Source: Pelomonas sp. BJYL3
GTDB lineage: Bacteria; Pseudomonadota; Gammaproteobacteria; Burkholderiales; Burkholderiaceae_C
Reading direction: 5' to 3'
Assembly: GCF_027257975.1 (NCBI RefSeq)
Contig: NZ_JANZKX010000002.1
Coordinates: forward strand, 1 to 64,000
Length of the DNA stretch: 64,000 nt
Shown here: one piece after another, positions 15,424 through 24,045 of the stretch
Layout: the number at the start of each line of letters is the position of its first letter
How positions within the stretch are numbered: the stretch's first letter is position 1
Translations under genes and position numbers: made by a program
Notes under the pieces: generated by a model
What the model saw: only the letters and a program-made list of their open reading frames with translations
Told to the model about the DNA's origin: nothing
The model's database searches: none

Positions 15424-16607
15424 ACACCGACGCCCCCCTGCACGACGGCCCCCTGGCCGGCCTCAAGGTCCTGGAACTGGGTCAGCTGATCGCCGGCCCC
15501 TTCGCGGGCAAGACCCTGGCCGACTTCGGCGCCACGGTGATCAAGGTGGAGCCCCCCGGCAGCGGCGACCCGCTGCGGCAGTGGCGCATGCTCCATGAGG
15601 GCGAGAGCGTCTGGTGGCAGGTGCAGAGCCGCAACAAGCAGAGCATCACCCTGGACCTGCGCGAGCCCGCCGACCGCGCGCTGGCCCGCCGCCTGGCGGC
15701 CGAGAGCGACGTGCTGATCGAGAACTTCCGCCCCGGCCTGATGGAGGAATGGGGCCTGGGCTACGACACGCTCGCGGCCGACAACCCCGGGCTCATCATG
15801 CTGCGCATCAGCGGCTACGGGCAGACCGGGCCCTACCGCGACCTGCCCGGCTTCGCCGTGGTGGCCGAGGCCATGGGTGGCCTGCGCCACCTGATGGGCG
15901 AGCCGGGCCGGCCGCCGGTGCGCGCGGGCGTGAGCCTGGGCGACACCCTGGCGGCGCTGCACGGCGTGATCGGCGTGCTGCTGGCCCTGCAGGCGCGCCA
16001 GCGCACGGGGCGCGGGCAGGTGGTGGACGTGGCGCTGTACGAGTCTGTCTTCAACTGCATGGAGTCCCTGCTGCCCGAGTACAGCGCCTTCGGGGCGGTG
16101 CGCGAGCCCGCGGGCTCCGCCCTGCCTGGCATCGCGCCCAGCAATGCCTACCGCTGCGCCGACGGGCAGGTGGTGATCGGCGGCAACGGCGATTCCATCT
16201 TCAAGCGCCTGATGAGCGCCATCGGCCGCGAGGACCTGGGCCAGGACCCTGGCCTGGCCGGCAATGCGGGCCGCGCCGCCCGCGCGGACGAGCTGGACGC
16301 CGCCATCACCGCCTGGACCGTGCAGCGCCCCGTGGACGAGGTGCTGCGCCTGCTGCAGGCGGTGCGTGTGCCGGTGGGCCGCATCTACACCGCACGGGAC
16401 ATCGCCGAGGACCCGCACTACCGCGCCCGCGGCATGATCGAATCCATCACCACGGCCCGGGGCCTGGCGCTGGAGGTGCCGGGCGTCGTCCCCAAGCTCA
16501 GCGACACGCCGGGCCGGCTGCGCAGCCTCGCGCCCGCGCTGGGTGAGCACAATGCCGCCGTGCTGGACGCCTTGAACAGGCCACCGGCTGAACCCGGCAA
16601 GACCTGA
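15420..16607 (+). CDS. CaiB/BaiF (type III) CoA-transferase (395 aa)
   Basis: The family start LAGLKVLELGQLIAGPFAGKTLADFGATVIKVE is followed by RNKQSITLDL and the catalytic Asp175 in GVSLGDTLAALHGV, the nucleophile that forms the aspartyl-CoA thioester. Length is as expected (about 400 aa). It moves CoA between carboxylic acids; the substrate pair is not deducible. The gene overlaps the LysR stop (ATGA). Oddity: its last three residues and stop (GKT-stop) are written by the GCAAGACCTGACCCC repeat, so the repeat may have supplied the present C-terminus. Confidence 0.93.
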   Translation: MNTDAPLHDGPLAGLKVLELGQLIAGPFAGKTLADFGATVIKVEPPGSGDPLRQWRMLHEGESVWWQVQSRNKQSITLDLREPADRALARRLAAESDVLIENFRPGLMEEWGLGYDTLAADNPGLIMLRISGYGQTGPYRDLPGFAVVAEAMGGLRHLMGEPGRPPVRAGVSLGDTLAALHGVIGVLLALQARQRTGRGQVVDVALYESVFNCMESLLPEYSAFGAVREPAGSALPGIAPSNAYRCADGQVVIGGNGDSIFKRLMSAIGREDLGQDPGLAGNAGRAARADELDAAITAWTVQRPVDEVLRLLQAVRVPVGRIYTARDIAEDPHYRARGMIESITTARGLALEVPGVVPKLSDTPGRLRSLAPALGEHNAAVLDALNRPPAEPGKT

Positions 16608-16611
16608 CCCC
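16597..16611 (+). repeat. GCAAGACCTGACCCC repeat, copy 3, forming the end of the CoA-transferase gene
   Basis: Exact 15-mer. Its TGA is the stop codon of the gene ending at 16607. Confidence 0.75.
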
Positions 16612-16623
16612 ATCAACACCGCC

Positions 16624-17292
16624 ATGAACCTCAGCCCCGCGGCCTGGGCCCGCATCCTGCCCTTCCTGCTCTTCCTGGGCCTGCTGGCCCTGCGCGGCGT
16701 CATGGCCGACATCGGCTGGCTGGACGCCCGCTGGATCTACGCCCTGAACCTGCTGCTGGTGGGCGGCCTGCTGGCCTGGAGCTGGCGCAGCTTCGGCGAG
16801 CTGCACCGCCAGAACCGGCCGCAGGGGCGCGAATGGCTGTGGAGCGTGGGCCTGGGCCTGCTGGTGTTCGTGGCCTGGATCCACCTGGATGCGCCCTGGA
16901 TGCAGATCGGCGAGCCCACCGCCCCCTTCGTGCCCACCCAGGCCGACGGCAGCCTGGACTGGCCCCTCATCGCGGTGCGCTGGCTGGGCGCCACGGCCCT
17001 GGTACCGGTGATGGAGGAGCTGTTCTGGCGCAGCTTCGTGATGCGCTGGCTCGAGCATCCGCAGTTCGAGTCGGTGCCGCCGCAGCGGGTAACGATCAAG
17101 CCCGTGCTGATGGCCACCTTCGCCTTCATGCTGGTGCACCCGCTGTGGCTCGCCGCCATCGTGGCCGGCGTGGCCTATGCCTGGATCTACGTCCACACCG
17201 GCCGGCTGTGGAACGCGGTCATCGCCCATGGCGTCACCAACGGCGCGCTGGGAATCTGGGTGGTGGTGACGGAGAACTGGCAGTTCTGGTGA
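16624..17292 (+). CDS. CAAX prenyl protease-related intramembrane protease, PEP-CTERM-associated type (222 aa)
   Basis: An integral membrane protein with about six helices. The CPBP/ABI motif E131-E132-x3-R136 (MEELFWRSF) is followed by HPLWLAAIVAGVAYAWIY and AHGVTNGALGIW, which supply the second and third conserved motifs with His and Asn. The layout (MNLSPAAWARILPFLLFLGLLAL, then DARWIYALNLLLVGGLL) fits the pepcterm_CAAX subgroup. That subgroup is found in bacteria with exosortase/PEP-CTERM surface sorting, but no exosortase is in this window. It follows the CoA-transferase by 16 bp on the same strand and may be co-transcribed. Confidence 0.85.
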   Translation: MNLSPAAWARILPFLLFLGLLALRGVMADIGWLDARWIYALNLLLVGGLLAWSWRSFGELHRQNRPQGREWLWSVGLGLLVFVAWIHLDAPWMQIGEPTAPFVPTQADGSLDWPLIAVRWLGATALVPVMEELFWRSFVMRWLEHPQFESVPPQRVTIKPVLMATFAFMLVHPLWLAAIVAGVAYAWIYVHTGRLWNAVIAHGVTNGALGIWVVVTENWQFW

Positions 17293-17348
17293 GCGCCACC
17301 CGGTAAGTGCCACCCGGTAAGCGTCACCGGGTAAGCGTCACTGGGTAG
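17293..17348 (+). repeat. Four tandem 14-bp repeats
   Basis: Units GCGCCACCCGGTAA, GTGCCACCCGGTAA, GCGTCACCGGGTAA and GCGTCACTGGGTAG run head to tail immediately after the TGA of the CAAX-type gene. They fill the short gap before the convergent TMEM175 gene. There is no strong hairpin, so this looks like replication slippage rather than a terminator. Confidence 0.8.
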
Positions 17349-17362
17349 GGGCCCGGGCAGGG

Positions 17363-17962
17363 TCAGTGCGGGCCGCCCTGGGGCTCGTGCGCCTGCAGGG
17401 CCCGCTCGATGCGCCGGTCCGGCACCAGCCACACGATGGCCACGCCCACGAAGACGGCCTGCGCCAGCGCCGGCAGCACGAAGGCCAGGGGCAGCGCCAG
17501 GGCGTAGGCCACGGCGGACCAGCTCCCCTTGCGGTCCCGCCCCAGGGCGCGGGCCACGACCGAGTCCGGCCCCTCCAGCGCCAGGATGCAATGCGCCAGC
17601 AGCCAGTAGGCGATGGCCGCCATCAGCAGCACGAAGCCGTAGACGGCGGTGGGCAGGGCGCCGAAGTGGTTCTCGCCCATCCAGCCGGTCACGAAGGGCA
17701 GCAGGGACAGCCAGAACAGCAGGTGCAGATTGGCCCACAGCACGCCGCCGCTGACCTTGCGCACCGCATGCAGCAGGTGGTGGTGGTTGTTCCAGTAGAT
17801 GCCCACGTAGACGAAGCTCAGCACATAGCTCAGCAGCACCGGCAACAGGGGCCACAGGGCCGCCAGGCTGTCGCCGTGCGGCACCTTCAGCTCCAGGACC
17901 ATGATGGTGATGATGATGGCGATGACGCCATCGCTGAAGGCTTCGAGGCGGGACTTGTGCAT
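17363..17962 (-). CDS. TMEM175 family potassium channel-like protein (199 aa)
   Basis: The signature R-x3-FSD is at residues 5-11 (RLEAFSDGVIAIIITIMVLEL), the pore-helix motif of TMEM175 (DUF1211) channels. About six helices follow, with YVGIYWNNHHHLLHAVRKVSG and NLHLLFWLSLLPFVTGWMGE as the usual second and third helix contacts. Length fits the single-repeat bacterial form, which assembles as a tetramer. Bacterial members conduct K+ weakly selectively. It lies 21 bp downstream of an XRE-type regulator on the same strand, so the two probably form an operon. Confidence 0.92.
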   Translation of the reverse strand: MHKSRLEAFSDGVIAIIITIMVLELKVPHGDSLAALWPLLPVLLSYVLSFVYVGIYWNNHHHLLHAVRKVSGGVLWANLHLLFWLSLLPFVTGWMGENHFGALPTAVYGFVLLMAAIAYWLLAHCILALEGPDSVVARALGRDRKGSWSAVAYALALPLAFVLPALAQAVFVGVAIVWLVPDRRIERALQAHEPQGGPH

Positions 17963-17983
17963 GCGGGGCTTCCTCTCAGGTGC

Positions 17984-18736
17984 TCAGGACTGGACGTTCG
18001 GGCGGCGCTGCAGGTGGCGGAAGCGCTCGAAGAGCCAGCCGCGCATGCCCATCAGCAGGGTGTACTGGCGCTTCTCGGCGTCCGGCAGCTTCTGGTCCAG
18101 CAGGTGCTGGCGGGCGAAGTCCTCCGCCACGCGCTGCAGGCGCTCGTTGAGCTCGCGCGCCTTGGCCGGCGCCAGCTGGCCGTGGACCAGCATCAGCAGC
18201 TCGCCCTCGCCGTCGAAGCCACCGGCGTAGAAGTCCTGCATCACCTCCTCGCGGAAGTACTGCATCACCGGGCCCTGCGGCCGCCAGCGGAAGGTCTTGG
18301 CCACCTGCAGCTTGTAGCGGTTGAGCGGGCGCAGCTCGATGATGCCCAGGCGGTCCAGCTGCGCCAGGTAGCGCGTCACCTCGGCCTCGTCGAGGCGGTA
18401 GTGGGCGCCGATCTGCTCGGCCGTCCACTGGCTGAGGCAGCAGATGGCCATCAGCAGGAGCTTGTCGTCGGCCACCACGGCGCGCTCCTGGGCCAGTGTC
18501 AGCTCGCGGCGCAGGGGTCGGGCCTCGACCAGCCGGCGTGAGAGCTCGGCGAAATCGCAGCGCAGCACGCGGCAGATCTCGTCCACACGCGACAGCGGCA
18601 TTTCGCCGCCGCTGGCGAACATGCGCTTGACGCTGGACTCCGACAGCCCCAGCGCCTCGGCCAGCTGGCCATAGCTGATGGACTGGGCCTTGAGTTCAGC
18701 CTTGATGAGGGTGAGCAGGTCGTGGGTACCGGACAT
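17984..18736 (-). CDS. XRE-type HTH transcriptional regulator with C-terminal sensor part (250 aa)
   Basis: An N-terminal HTH (about 18-60: ISYGQLAEALGLSESSVKRMFASGGEMPLSRVDEICRVL) matches the Cro/C1 fold. A middle segment (DEAEVTRYLAQLDRLGIIELRP) looks like a second winged element, and the C-terminal 100 residues are helical (VMQYFREEVMQDFYAGGF). It precedes the TMEM175 gene in the same operon. A 21-bp perfect inverted repeat starts 8 bp before the start codon and is a probable autoregulatory operator. The ligand is unknown; control of ion-channel expression is inferred only from position. Confidence 0.85.
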   Translation of the reverse strand: MSGTHDLLTLIKAELKAQSISYGQLAEALGLSESSVKRMFASGGEMPLSRVDEICRVLRCDFAELSRRLVEARPLRRELTLAQERAVVADDKLLLMAICCLSQWTAEQIGAHYRLDEAEVTRYLAQLDRLGIIELRPLNRYKLQVAKTFRWRPQGPVMQYFREEVMQDFYAGGFDGEGELLMLVHGQLAPAKARELNERLQRVAEDFARQHLLDQKLPDAEKRQYTLLMGMRGWLFERFRHLQRRPNVQS

Positions 18737-18743
18737 GGCGCAA

Positions 18744-18764
18744 CGGTAGCAGCAGACGCTACCG
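18744..18764. promoter_or_regulatory. Candidate operator of the XRE regulator (inverted repeat)
   Basis: CGGTAGC-N7-GCTACCG, a perfect 7-bp inverted repeat with spacer AGCAGAC, lies 7 bp upstream of the regulator's start codon. A dimeric HTH site covering the leader would allow autoregulation. Seen only once in the window. Confidence 0.55.
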
Positions 18765-18834
18765 CCGGTGCCCCGGGATGGCCCGGCCTTGCAAATCCGG
18801 CGGCGGGCAAGGCCTGGCCCCCCAGCATGCCGGC

Positions 18835-20136
18835 ATGACAGCGCATGAGCACCCCGCCGCCACCCGTGCCCACTTCCGCCCCGACCGCCGCCGCCTGCTG
18901 TGCTGCGGTGCCGCCGCCCTGGGCTTCTTCACCAGCCTCGCGCCTGCGCCCGCCCAGGCCTCCCCGTGGACCTCGCCCTGCCCCGACACGCCGCCCCGGC
19001 CCGCCCTGGACAGCGCGCTGCAGGACCTGCTCGCCCGCTGCTGGGACGGCCTGGACCCGGCCCGCGTGTGGGACGTGCACACCCACCTGCTGGGCAGCGG
19101 CGATGCCGGCAGCGGCTGCCGCCTGAGCCCCGTCATGGACCAGTGGTGGCACCCCATGGAGGTGGTGCGCAAGCGGGTGATCATGGACGCCGCCTGCGCC
19201 CGCCCGGCCGGCACCGGCCCGGCCGCCAGCACCGATCGCGCCTATGTGCAGCGCCTGCGCCAGCTGGCCGCCGACTTCCCGCCCGGGGCGCGCTGGCTGC
19301 TCTACGCCTTTGACGAGGCCCTGGATGCGCAGGGCCGTCCCCGCCCGGACTGGACCACCTTCCACACGCCCGACGCCTATGCGCAGGGCGTGGCCGCGGC
19401 CCATCCCGAGCGCTTCGGCTGGGTCGCCTCCATCCACCCCTACCGGCCGGACGCCCTGGAGCGCCTGGCCCGGGCACGGGCCGGGGGCGCCGTGGCGATC
19501 AAGTGGCTGCCCAGCAGCATGGCCATCGACCTGCGCGACACACGGCTGCGGCCCTTCTACGAGCAGCTCGCCGCCAGCCGCCTGCCGCTGATCGTGCACT
19601 GCGGCGAAGAGCACGCCGTGCCCGGCGCCGGCCGCGAGGACCTGGGCAATCCGCTGCTGCTGCGGGAGCCCCTGCGCCATGGCGTGCGCGTGATCGCCGC
19701 ACACTGCGCCTCCCTGGGCCAGGCGCTGGACCTGGACCGGTCGCGCCCCCGGCGTGGCCCCGCCTTCGAGCTCTTCGCCCGGCTGATGGACGAGGCGGAC
19801 GGGCGCCAGCGCCTGCTGGGCGACGTCTCGGCGGTGTTCCAGTTCAACCGCGAGCCCGAGGTCTGGCACACCCTGCTGAGCCGGCAGGACTGGCACGAGC
19901 GCCTGCTGCACGGCTCCGACTACCCGCTGCCGGCCGTGCGCCCCCTGCACCGGCTGGGGCGCCTGGTCGCGGCGGGCCTGCTGGAGAGGGCGGAGGTCCC
20001 CCACCTGGAGCGGCTGCGGGACGCCAACCCCCTGCTCTTCGACTTCGCGCTCAAGCGCAGCGTGCGCTGGGAGGGCCAGGTCTTGAGCCCGCGGGTTTTC
20101 GCCAGCGCCCACCATTTCGGGGCGGCGGTGTCATGA
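18835..20136 (+). CDS. Exported metal-dependent amidohydrolase (433 aa)
   Basis: Start ATG at 18835 gives a Tat-like leader (RPDRRRLLCCGAAALGFF) ending near PAPAQA. The TIM-barrel metal site is visible: DVHTHLLG (first His pair), IVHCGEEH, VIAAHCAS and HGSDYPLP, which supply the remaining His and the Asp. AIKWLPSSM carries the probable Lys/bridging strand. This is the pattern of the amidohydrolase superfamily, group with DxHxH. No substrate can be named. The twin-Arg leader suggests that the folded metalloenzyme is exported. The next gene, a YiaA/B protein, is 101 bp downstream on the same strand. Confidence 0.85.
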   Translation: MTAHEHPAATRAHFRPDRRRLLCCGAAALGFFTSLAPAPAQASPWTSPCPDTPPRPALDSALQDLLARCWDGLDPARVWDVHTHLLGSGDAGSGCRLSPVMDQWWHPMEVVRKRVIMDAACARPAGTGPAASTDRAYVQRLRQLAADFPPGARWLLYAFDEALDAQGRPRPDWTTFHTPDAYAQGVAAAHPERFGWVASIHPYRPDALERLARARAGGAVAIKWLPSSMAIDLRDTRLRPFYEQLAASRLPLIVHCGEEHAVPGAGREDLGNPLLLREPLRHGVRVIAAHCASLGQALDLDRSRPRRGPAFELFARLMDEADGRQRLLGDVSAVFQFNREPEVWHTLLSRQDWHERLLHGSDYPLPAVRPLHRLGRLVAAGLLERAEVPHLERLRDANPLLFDFALKRSVRWEGQVLSPRVFASAHHFGAAVS

Positions 20137-20237
20137 GGCGATACTTCGCCGGCCGGCTGGCAGTACTGACCAACATAGCGGAGGACCGGGCCCCGCGGCC
20201 GGCAGATCATGGGCCCAGCGACCTCCGGGAGGATCTT

Positions 20238-20708
20238 ATGCAACACACCCAGTCCATCGTCCGCCGCGACACCGCCGCCTGGCGCCTGCAGGTCTGGATC
20301 TCCTTCGGCCTCAGCGTGAGCCTGTGCGCCATCGGCCTGGCCTGGCTGCCCGGCGAGGACCTGGACCGCGCCTTCATGGTGATGGGCTACATCTTCTGCC
20401 TCTCCACCGCCTTCGTGCTGGCCAAGTTCATCCGCGACAACCAGGAGAAGTCCGTCGACACGCCCATGTGGCGGGTGGTGGTCTGGAGCGCCTTCTTCCT
20501 GGCCATGGGCCTGACGGGCTGGGGCCTGTGGCGCATGGAGATCCAGCCGGTGTGGAAGGCCTACCTGCTGGTCTGCTGGTTCTACCTGATCTCCAACGTC
20601 TTCACCCTGGCCAAGATGCTGCGCGACGCCCATGACGCCGACATCGCCGAGGCCCGCTACCACGGCCGCCGCCCGGTGATGCACGAAGACACCACCCCGG
20701 CCGCCTGA
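20238..20708 (+). CDS. YiaA/YiaB family inner-membrane protein (156 aa)
   Basis: The ATG at 20238 has GGGAGG about 6 nt upstream. Four predicted membrane helices are arranged as two hairpins: WISFGLSVSLCAIGLAWLP, AFMVMGYIFCLSTAFVLAKFIRDNQE, VVVWSAFFLAMGLTGWGLW and KAYLLVCWFYLISNVFTLAKMLRD. The repeated helix-KxxRD ending (FVLAKFIRDNQ and FTLAKMLRDAH) shows the internal duplication of the YiaA/B two-helix domain. Function is unknown in the family. The C-terminal tail is cytoplasmic and charged. Confidence 0.9.
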   Translation: MQHTQSIVRRDTAAWRLQVWISFGLSVSLCAIGLAWLPGEDLDRAFMVMGYIFCLSTAFVLAKFIRDNQEKSVDTPMWRVVVWSAFFLAMGLTGWGLWRMEIQPVWKAYLLVCWFYLISNVFTLAKMLRDAHDADIAEARYHGRRPVMHEDTTPAA

Positions 20709-20737
20709 GGCCTGGCCGCCGCTTGAAAGGACCGCTC

Positions 20738-21160
20738 ATGACGCCCCTGCACCACCGCCTGCAGGCCTGTGCCCTGCTCTGCGCGGCCTTGAGCCTGCCG
20801 CTGGCCAGCCAGGCCCATGACCCTTCCGCGGACCTCAGCCTGGTCTCCATGCTGCCCGTGGCCGTCTCGGTCGCGGCGCCGGTGGCGATGCTCTCGGCCG
20901 GCACAGTGTTGACCGTGGTGGCCGTCGAGGCCAGCGCGCAGGGCACCGTCTGGATCCTGGAGCGGGCCTCGGACGGCGCCCGCATCAGCATCCGCTTTGC
21001 CGGCAAGGTGCTCAAGGGCGCGGCGCTGTCGGCGGGCACGGCGGTCACCGTCTCGGTGATCGCCACGGGCACCGTGCTGTCCATCGCGGGCGAGGCCATC
21101 TGCTTCATCCCCAACGAGATCGGCGCTTCTCTGCTTTACAACGAGAAAGTCAGCAAGTGA
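20738..21160 (+). CDS. Exported hypothetical protein, partner of the DUF2145 gene (140 aa)
   Basis: The start ATG at 20738 has GAAAGGA about 7 nt upstream. The signal peptide is ALLCAALSLPLASQA. The mature part is dominated by hydrophobic beta or helix stretches (MLPVAVSVAAPVAMLSAGTVLTVVAVEAS; LSAGTAVTVSVIATGTVLSIAGEAI) that may be membrane-associated, flanking a charged segment (WILERASDGARISIRFAGK). No family recognised. The GTGA overlap with the next gene indicates translational coupling, so the two probably act together. Confidence 0.75.
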   Translation: MTPLHHRLQACALLCAALSLPLASQAHDPSADLSLVSMLPVAVSVAAPVAMLSAGTVLTVVAVEASAQGTVWILERASDGARISIRFAGKVLKGAALSAGTAVTVSVIATGTVLSIAGEAICFIPNEIGASLLYNEKVSK

Positions 21161-21942
21161 AGGCCGCCACCACCGCCCTGCTGCTGGCTGTGGTGGTGAG
21201 CACGGCCCAGGCGGGCCGCCCCTGCGAGGAGAAGCCCCTCACCCGGCCGCAGATCGAGCAGGGCATGGCCCTGGCCCAGCGCACGGCCCAGCAGCTGGAC
21301 GCCAGCGGCGCACAGGTGCTGGTGCTGGCCCGCGCGGGGCAGGACCTGTCCAAGTACGGCCTGCAGTGGTCCCACCTGGGCCTGGCCTACAAGACGGAGC
21401 AGGCGGGCAGGCCGGTGTGGCGGGTGCTGCACAAGCTCAACCACTGCGGCACGGCCGATGCAGCCCTCTACCGCCAGGGCCTGGGCGAGTTCTTCCTGGA
21501 CCGACCGCACCGCTACGAGGCCGCCTATGTCGTGCTCAGCCCCGCGCTGCAGCAGGCCCTGCTGCCGCTTCTGCGCGATCCCCAGCGCCTGCTGACGGTG
21601 CACGAGCATCGCTATTCCATGGTGGCCTACCCCTGGGCCACCCGCTACCAGCAGAGCAACCAGTGGGTGCTGGAGTCCATCGCCCTGGCCGCCGAGCCCG
21701 GCCTGCAGGGCCGCGCCCAGGCCCAGGCCTGGCTGCGCGCCCAAGGCTACCAGCCCAGCGACCTGCGCATCTCCACGCTCTCCCGCCTCGGGGCGCGCGT
21801 CGGCATGGCCAATGTGGCCTTTGACGACCACCCCAATGCCCAGCGCTTTGCCGGTCACATCGAGACCGTCACCGTCGATTCCATGTTCGCCTGGCTGCCC
21901 CGTGCGGGCCTGGGCGAGCGCGCCGTCCTCATCAAGCCCTGA
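21157..21942 (+). CDS. DUF2145 family exported protein (261 aa)
   Basis: The GTG start overlaps the previous stop (GTGA). After a signal peptide (TTALLLAVVVSTAQA) come the DUF2145 landmarks: QVLVLARAGQDLSKYGLQWSHLGLAYK, WRVLHKLNHCGTADAALYRQGLGEFFLDRPHRYEA, HEHRYSMVAYPWATRYQQSNQWVLE. The conserved SHLGLAY, LNHCGT and NQWVLE blocks, with Cys and His, resemble a papain/NlpC-like (YiiX-type) cysteine peptidase fold, with Cys in LNHCG and His in WSHLG as candidates. That enzymatic reading is my inference. It is periplasmic. Confidence 0.85.
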   Translation: MKAATTALLLAVVVSTAQAGRPCEEKPLTRPQIEQGMALAQRTAQQLDASGAQVLVLARAGQDLSKYGLQWSHLGLAYKTEQAGRPVWRVLHKLNHCGTADAALYRQGLGEFFLDRPHRYEAAYVVLSPALQQALLPLLRDPQRLLTVHEHRYSMVAYPWATRYQQSNQWVLESIALAAEPGLQGRAQAQAWLRAQGYQPSDLRISTLSRLGARVGMANVAFDDHPNAQRFAGHIETVTVDSMFAWLPRAGLGERAVLIKP

Positions 21943-21953
21943 AGAAGTCCGCC

Positions 21954-23867
21954 ATGTCCGACGCCCACAACGCTCAAGACGACCACGCCCACGGCAACCA
22001 GTTCAGCCTGCTCGCCCAGCGCCGCTTCGCGCCCTTCTTCTGGACGCAGTTCCTCGGCGCGGGCAATGACAACCTCTTCAAGTTCGCCTTCACGGTGCTG
22101 ATCACCTACCAGCTGCAGCTCACCTGGCTGCCGCCGGCGCAGGCGGGGCTGGCCATCGGCGCGCTGTTCATCCTGCCCTTCGTGCTGCTCTCGGCCACCA
22201 GCGGCCAGCTGGCCGACAAGCTCGAGAAGGCCGGCCTGATGCGCCGCATCAAGGAGCTGGAGATCGCCATCATGGCCCTGGCCGCCTGGGGCTTCTGGAC
22301 GGTCAACGTGCCGGTGCTGCTGGCCTGCGTCTTCCTGATGGGCCTGCACTCCACGCTCTTCGGCCCGGTCAAGTTCGCCTACATGCCCCAGCACCTCGAC
22401 GAGCGCGAGATCACCGGCGGCAACGGCATGGTGGAGATGGGCACCTTCGTGGCCATCCTGCTGGGCAATGTGGCCGGCGGCCTGCTGATCGCCACGCCGG
22501 AGGTGGGCCGGCATCACGTGGCGCTCGCCGCCCTGGGCCTGGCCGTGCTGGGCCGGCTCACGGCGCAGCTGATTCCTCACAGCCCCTCCACCGACCCGGG
22601 CCTGAAGATCAACTGGAACCCCTTCACTGAGACCTGGCGCAACCTGGTGCTGGCGCGCGAGCAGCTGGCGGTGTTCCGCTCGCTGCTGGGCATCTCCTGG
22701 ATGTGGTTCTTCGGCGCCGTCTTCCTGGCCAACTTCCCGGCCTTCGCCAAGGAGGTGCTGCATGGCAATGAGCAGGTGGCCTCGCTGCTGCTGGTGGTGT
22801 TCTCCATCGGCATCGGCACGGGCTCGCTGCTGTGCGAGATGCTCTCGCGCCGCCACGTGGAGATCGGCCTGGTGCCGCTGGGCGCCATCGGCATGAGCGT
22901 CTTCGCGCTGGACCTCAGCGCGGCCTCGCAAGGCCTGCCGGCCGTCGCGCAAGCCCTGACCCTCTCCGAGTTCCTGGCCCAGCCGGCCCATTGGCGCGTG
23001 CTGGTCGACCTGTGCCTGCTGGCGCTCTTCGCCGGGCTGTACAGCGTGCCCATGTACGCGCTGATCCAGATGCGCTCGCAGCCCAGCCACCGGGCGCGCA
23101 TCATCGCGGCCAACAACATCCTCAATGCGCTGTTCATGATCGCCAGCTCGCTGATCTGCGGCGTGCTGCTGGGCGCGGGCCTGAGCCTGCCGCAGCTCTT
23201 CGGCCTGCTGGGCCTGGCCAACGCGGTGGTGGCGCTGTACATCTTCCTGGTGGTGCCGGAGTACCTGCTGCGCTTCTTCGCCTTCTGCCTCTCGCGCCTG
23301 ATCTACCGCTTCAAGCTCAAGGGCGACGAGCACATCCCGCTCAAGGGCGCGGCCGTGCTGGTGTGCAACCACGTCAGCTTCATCGACGCCGTGCTGGTGA
23401 TGGCCGCCAGCCCCCGCCCCATCCGCTTCCTGATGGACCACCGCATCTTCCGCATGCCGGTGCTGGGCTGGCTGTTCCGCCTGGCCAAGTGCATCCCCAT
23501 CGCCCCGCAGAAGGAGCACCCCGCCATCTACGAGGCCGCCTTCAAGGAAGCGCAGGCCGTGCTGGCCGACGGCGAACTGCTGGGCATCTTCCCCGAGGGC
23601 GGCATCACCCGCGACGGCCAGCTGCAGCCCTTCAAGGGCGGCATCATGAAGATTCTCGAGGCCCAGCCCGTGCCCGTGGTGCCCCTGGCGCTGCAGAACC
23701 TCTGGGGCTCCTACTTCTCGCGCATCGAGCAGGGCCAGGCCATGGTGCGGCCCTTCCGCCGCGGGATCTTCAGCCGCGTCGGCCTGGTGGCCGGGCCGGC
23801 GCTGGCGCCTGAGCAGGTGACGCCGGAAGGGCTGCAGCAGCAGGTGGGGCAGCTGCTGAGCGCCTGA
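21954..23867 (+). CDS. MFS transporter fused to PlsC-type 1-acyl-glycerol-phosphate acyltransferase (637 aa)
   Basis: The N-terminal ~430 residues are a 12-helix MFS permease (FLGAGNDNLFKFAF; FILPFVLLSATSGQLADKLEKAGLMRRIK, the loop-2/3 motif). The C-terminal ~190 residues are a PlsC domain with NHVSFID (catalytic His and Asp), FLMDHRIFRMP, IPIAPQKEH and FPEGGIT. This is the LplT-Aas arrangement, which flips lysophospholipids inward and re-acylates them. No acyl-ACP/CoA synthetase domain is seen at the end, so the fusion is shorter than E. coli-like three-domain forms. It acts in the inner membrane. It is 11 bp after the DUF2145 gene. Confidence 0.93.
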   Translation: MSDAHNAQDDHAHGNQFSLLAQRRFAPFFWTQFLGAGNDNLFKFAFTVLITYQLQLTWLPPAQAGLAIGALFILPFVLLSATSGQLADKLEKAGLMRRIKELEIAIMALAAWGFWTVNVPVLLACVFLMGLHSTLFGPVKFAYMPQHLDEREITGGNGMVEMGTFVAILLGNVAGGLLIATPEVGRHHVALAALGLAVLGRLTAQLIPHSPSTDPGLKINWNPFTETWRNLVLAREQLAVFRSLLGISWMWFFGAVFLANFPAFAKEVLHGNEQVASLLLVVFSIGIGTGSLLCEMLSRRHVEIGLVPLGAIGMSVFALDLSAASQGLPAVAQALTLSEFLAQPAHWRVLVDLCLLALFAGLYSVPMYALIQMRSQPSHRARIIAANNILNALFMIASSLICGVLLGAGLSLPQLFGLLGLANAVVALYIFLVVPEYLLRFFAFCLSRLIYRFKLKGDEHIPLKGAAVLVCNHVSFIDAVLVMAASPRPIRFLMDHRIFRMPVLGWLFRLAKCIPIAPQKEHPAIYEAAFKEAQAVLADGELLGIFPEGGITRDGQLQPFKGGIMKILEAQPVPVVPLALQNLWGSYFSRIEQGQAMVRPFRRGIFSRVGLVAGPALAPEQVTPEGLQQQVGQLLSA

Positions 23868-24045
23868 ACCCGCCGGCAGGGCTGCCAATGCCCTCTGTGG
23901 CCTCCTGCTGACAGCGCAGCGCCAGGCCGCGGCAGCCACCCCCTGCCCTGGTCAGAAAAGTCGCGCTTTTGCAGGGGCCGTGAGGCGGCCTGGCCGGCAG
24001 TTGGGGGCATCATGGCTGCTTCAAGAGCCGCCACCGAGGTGATGC

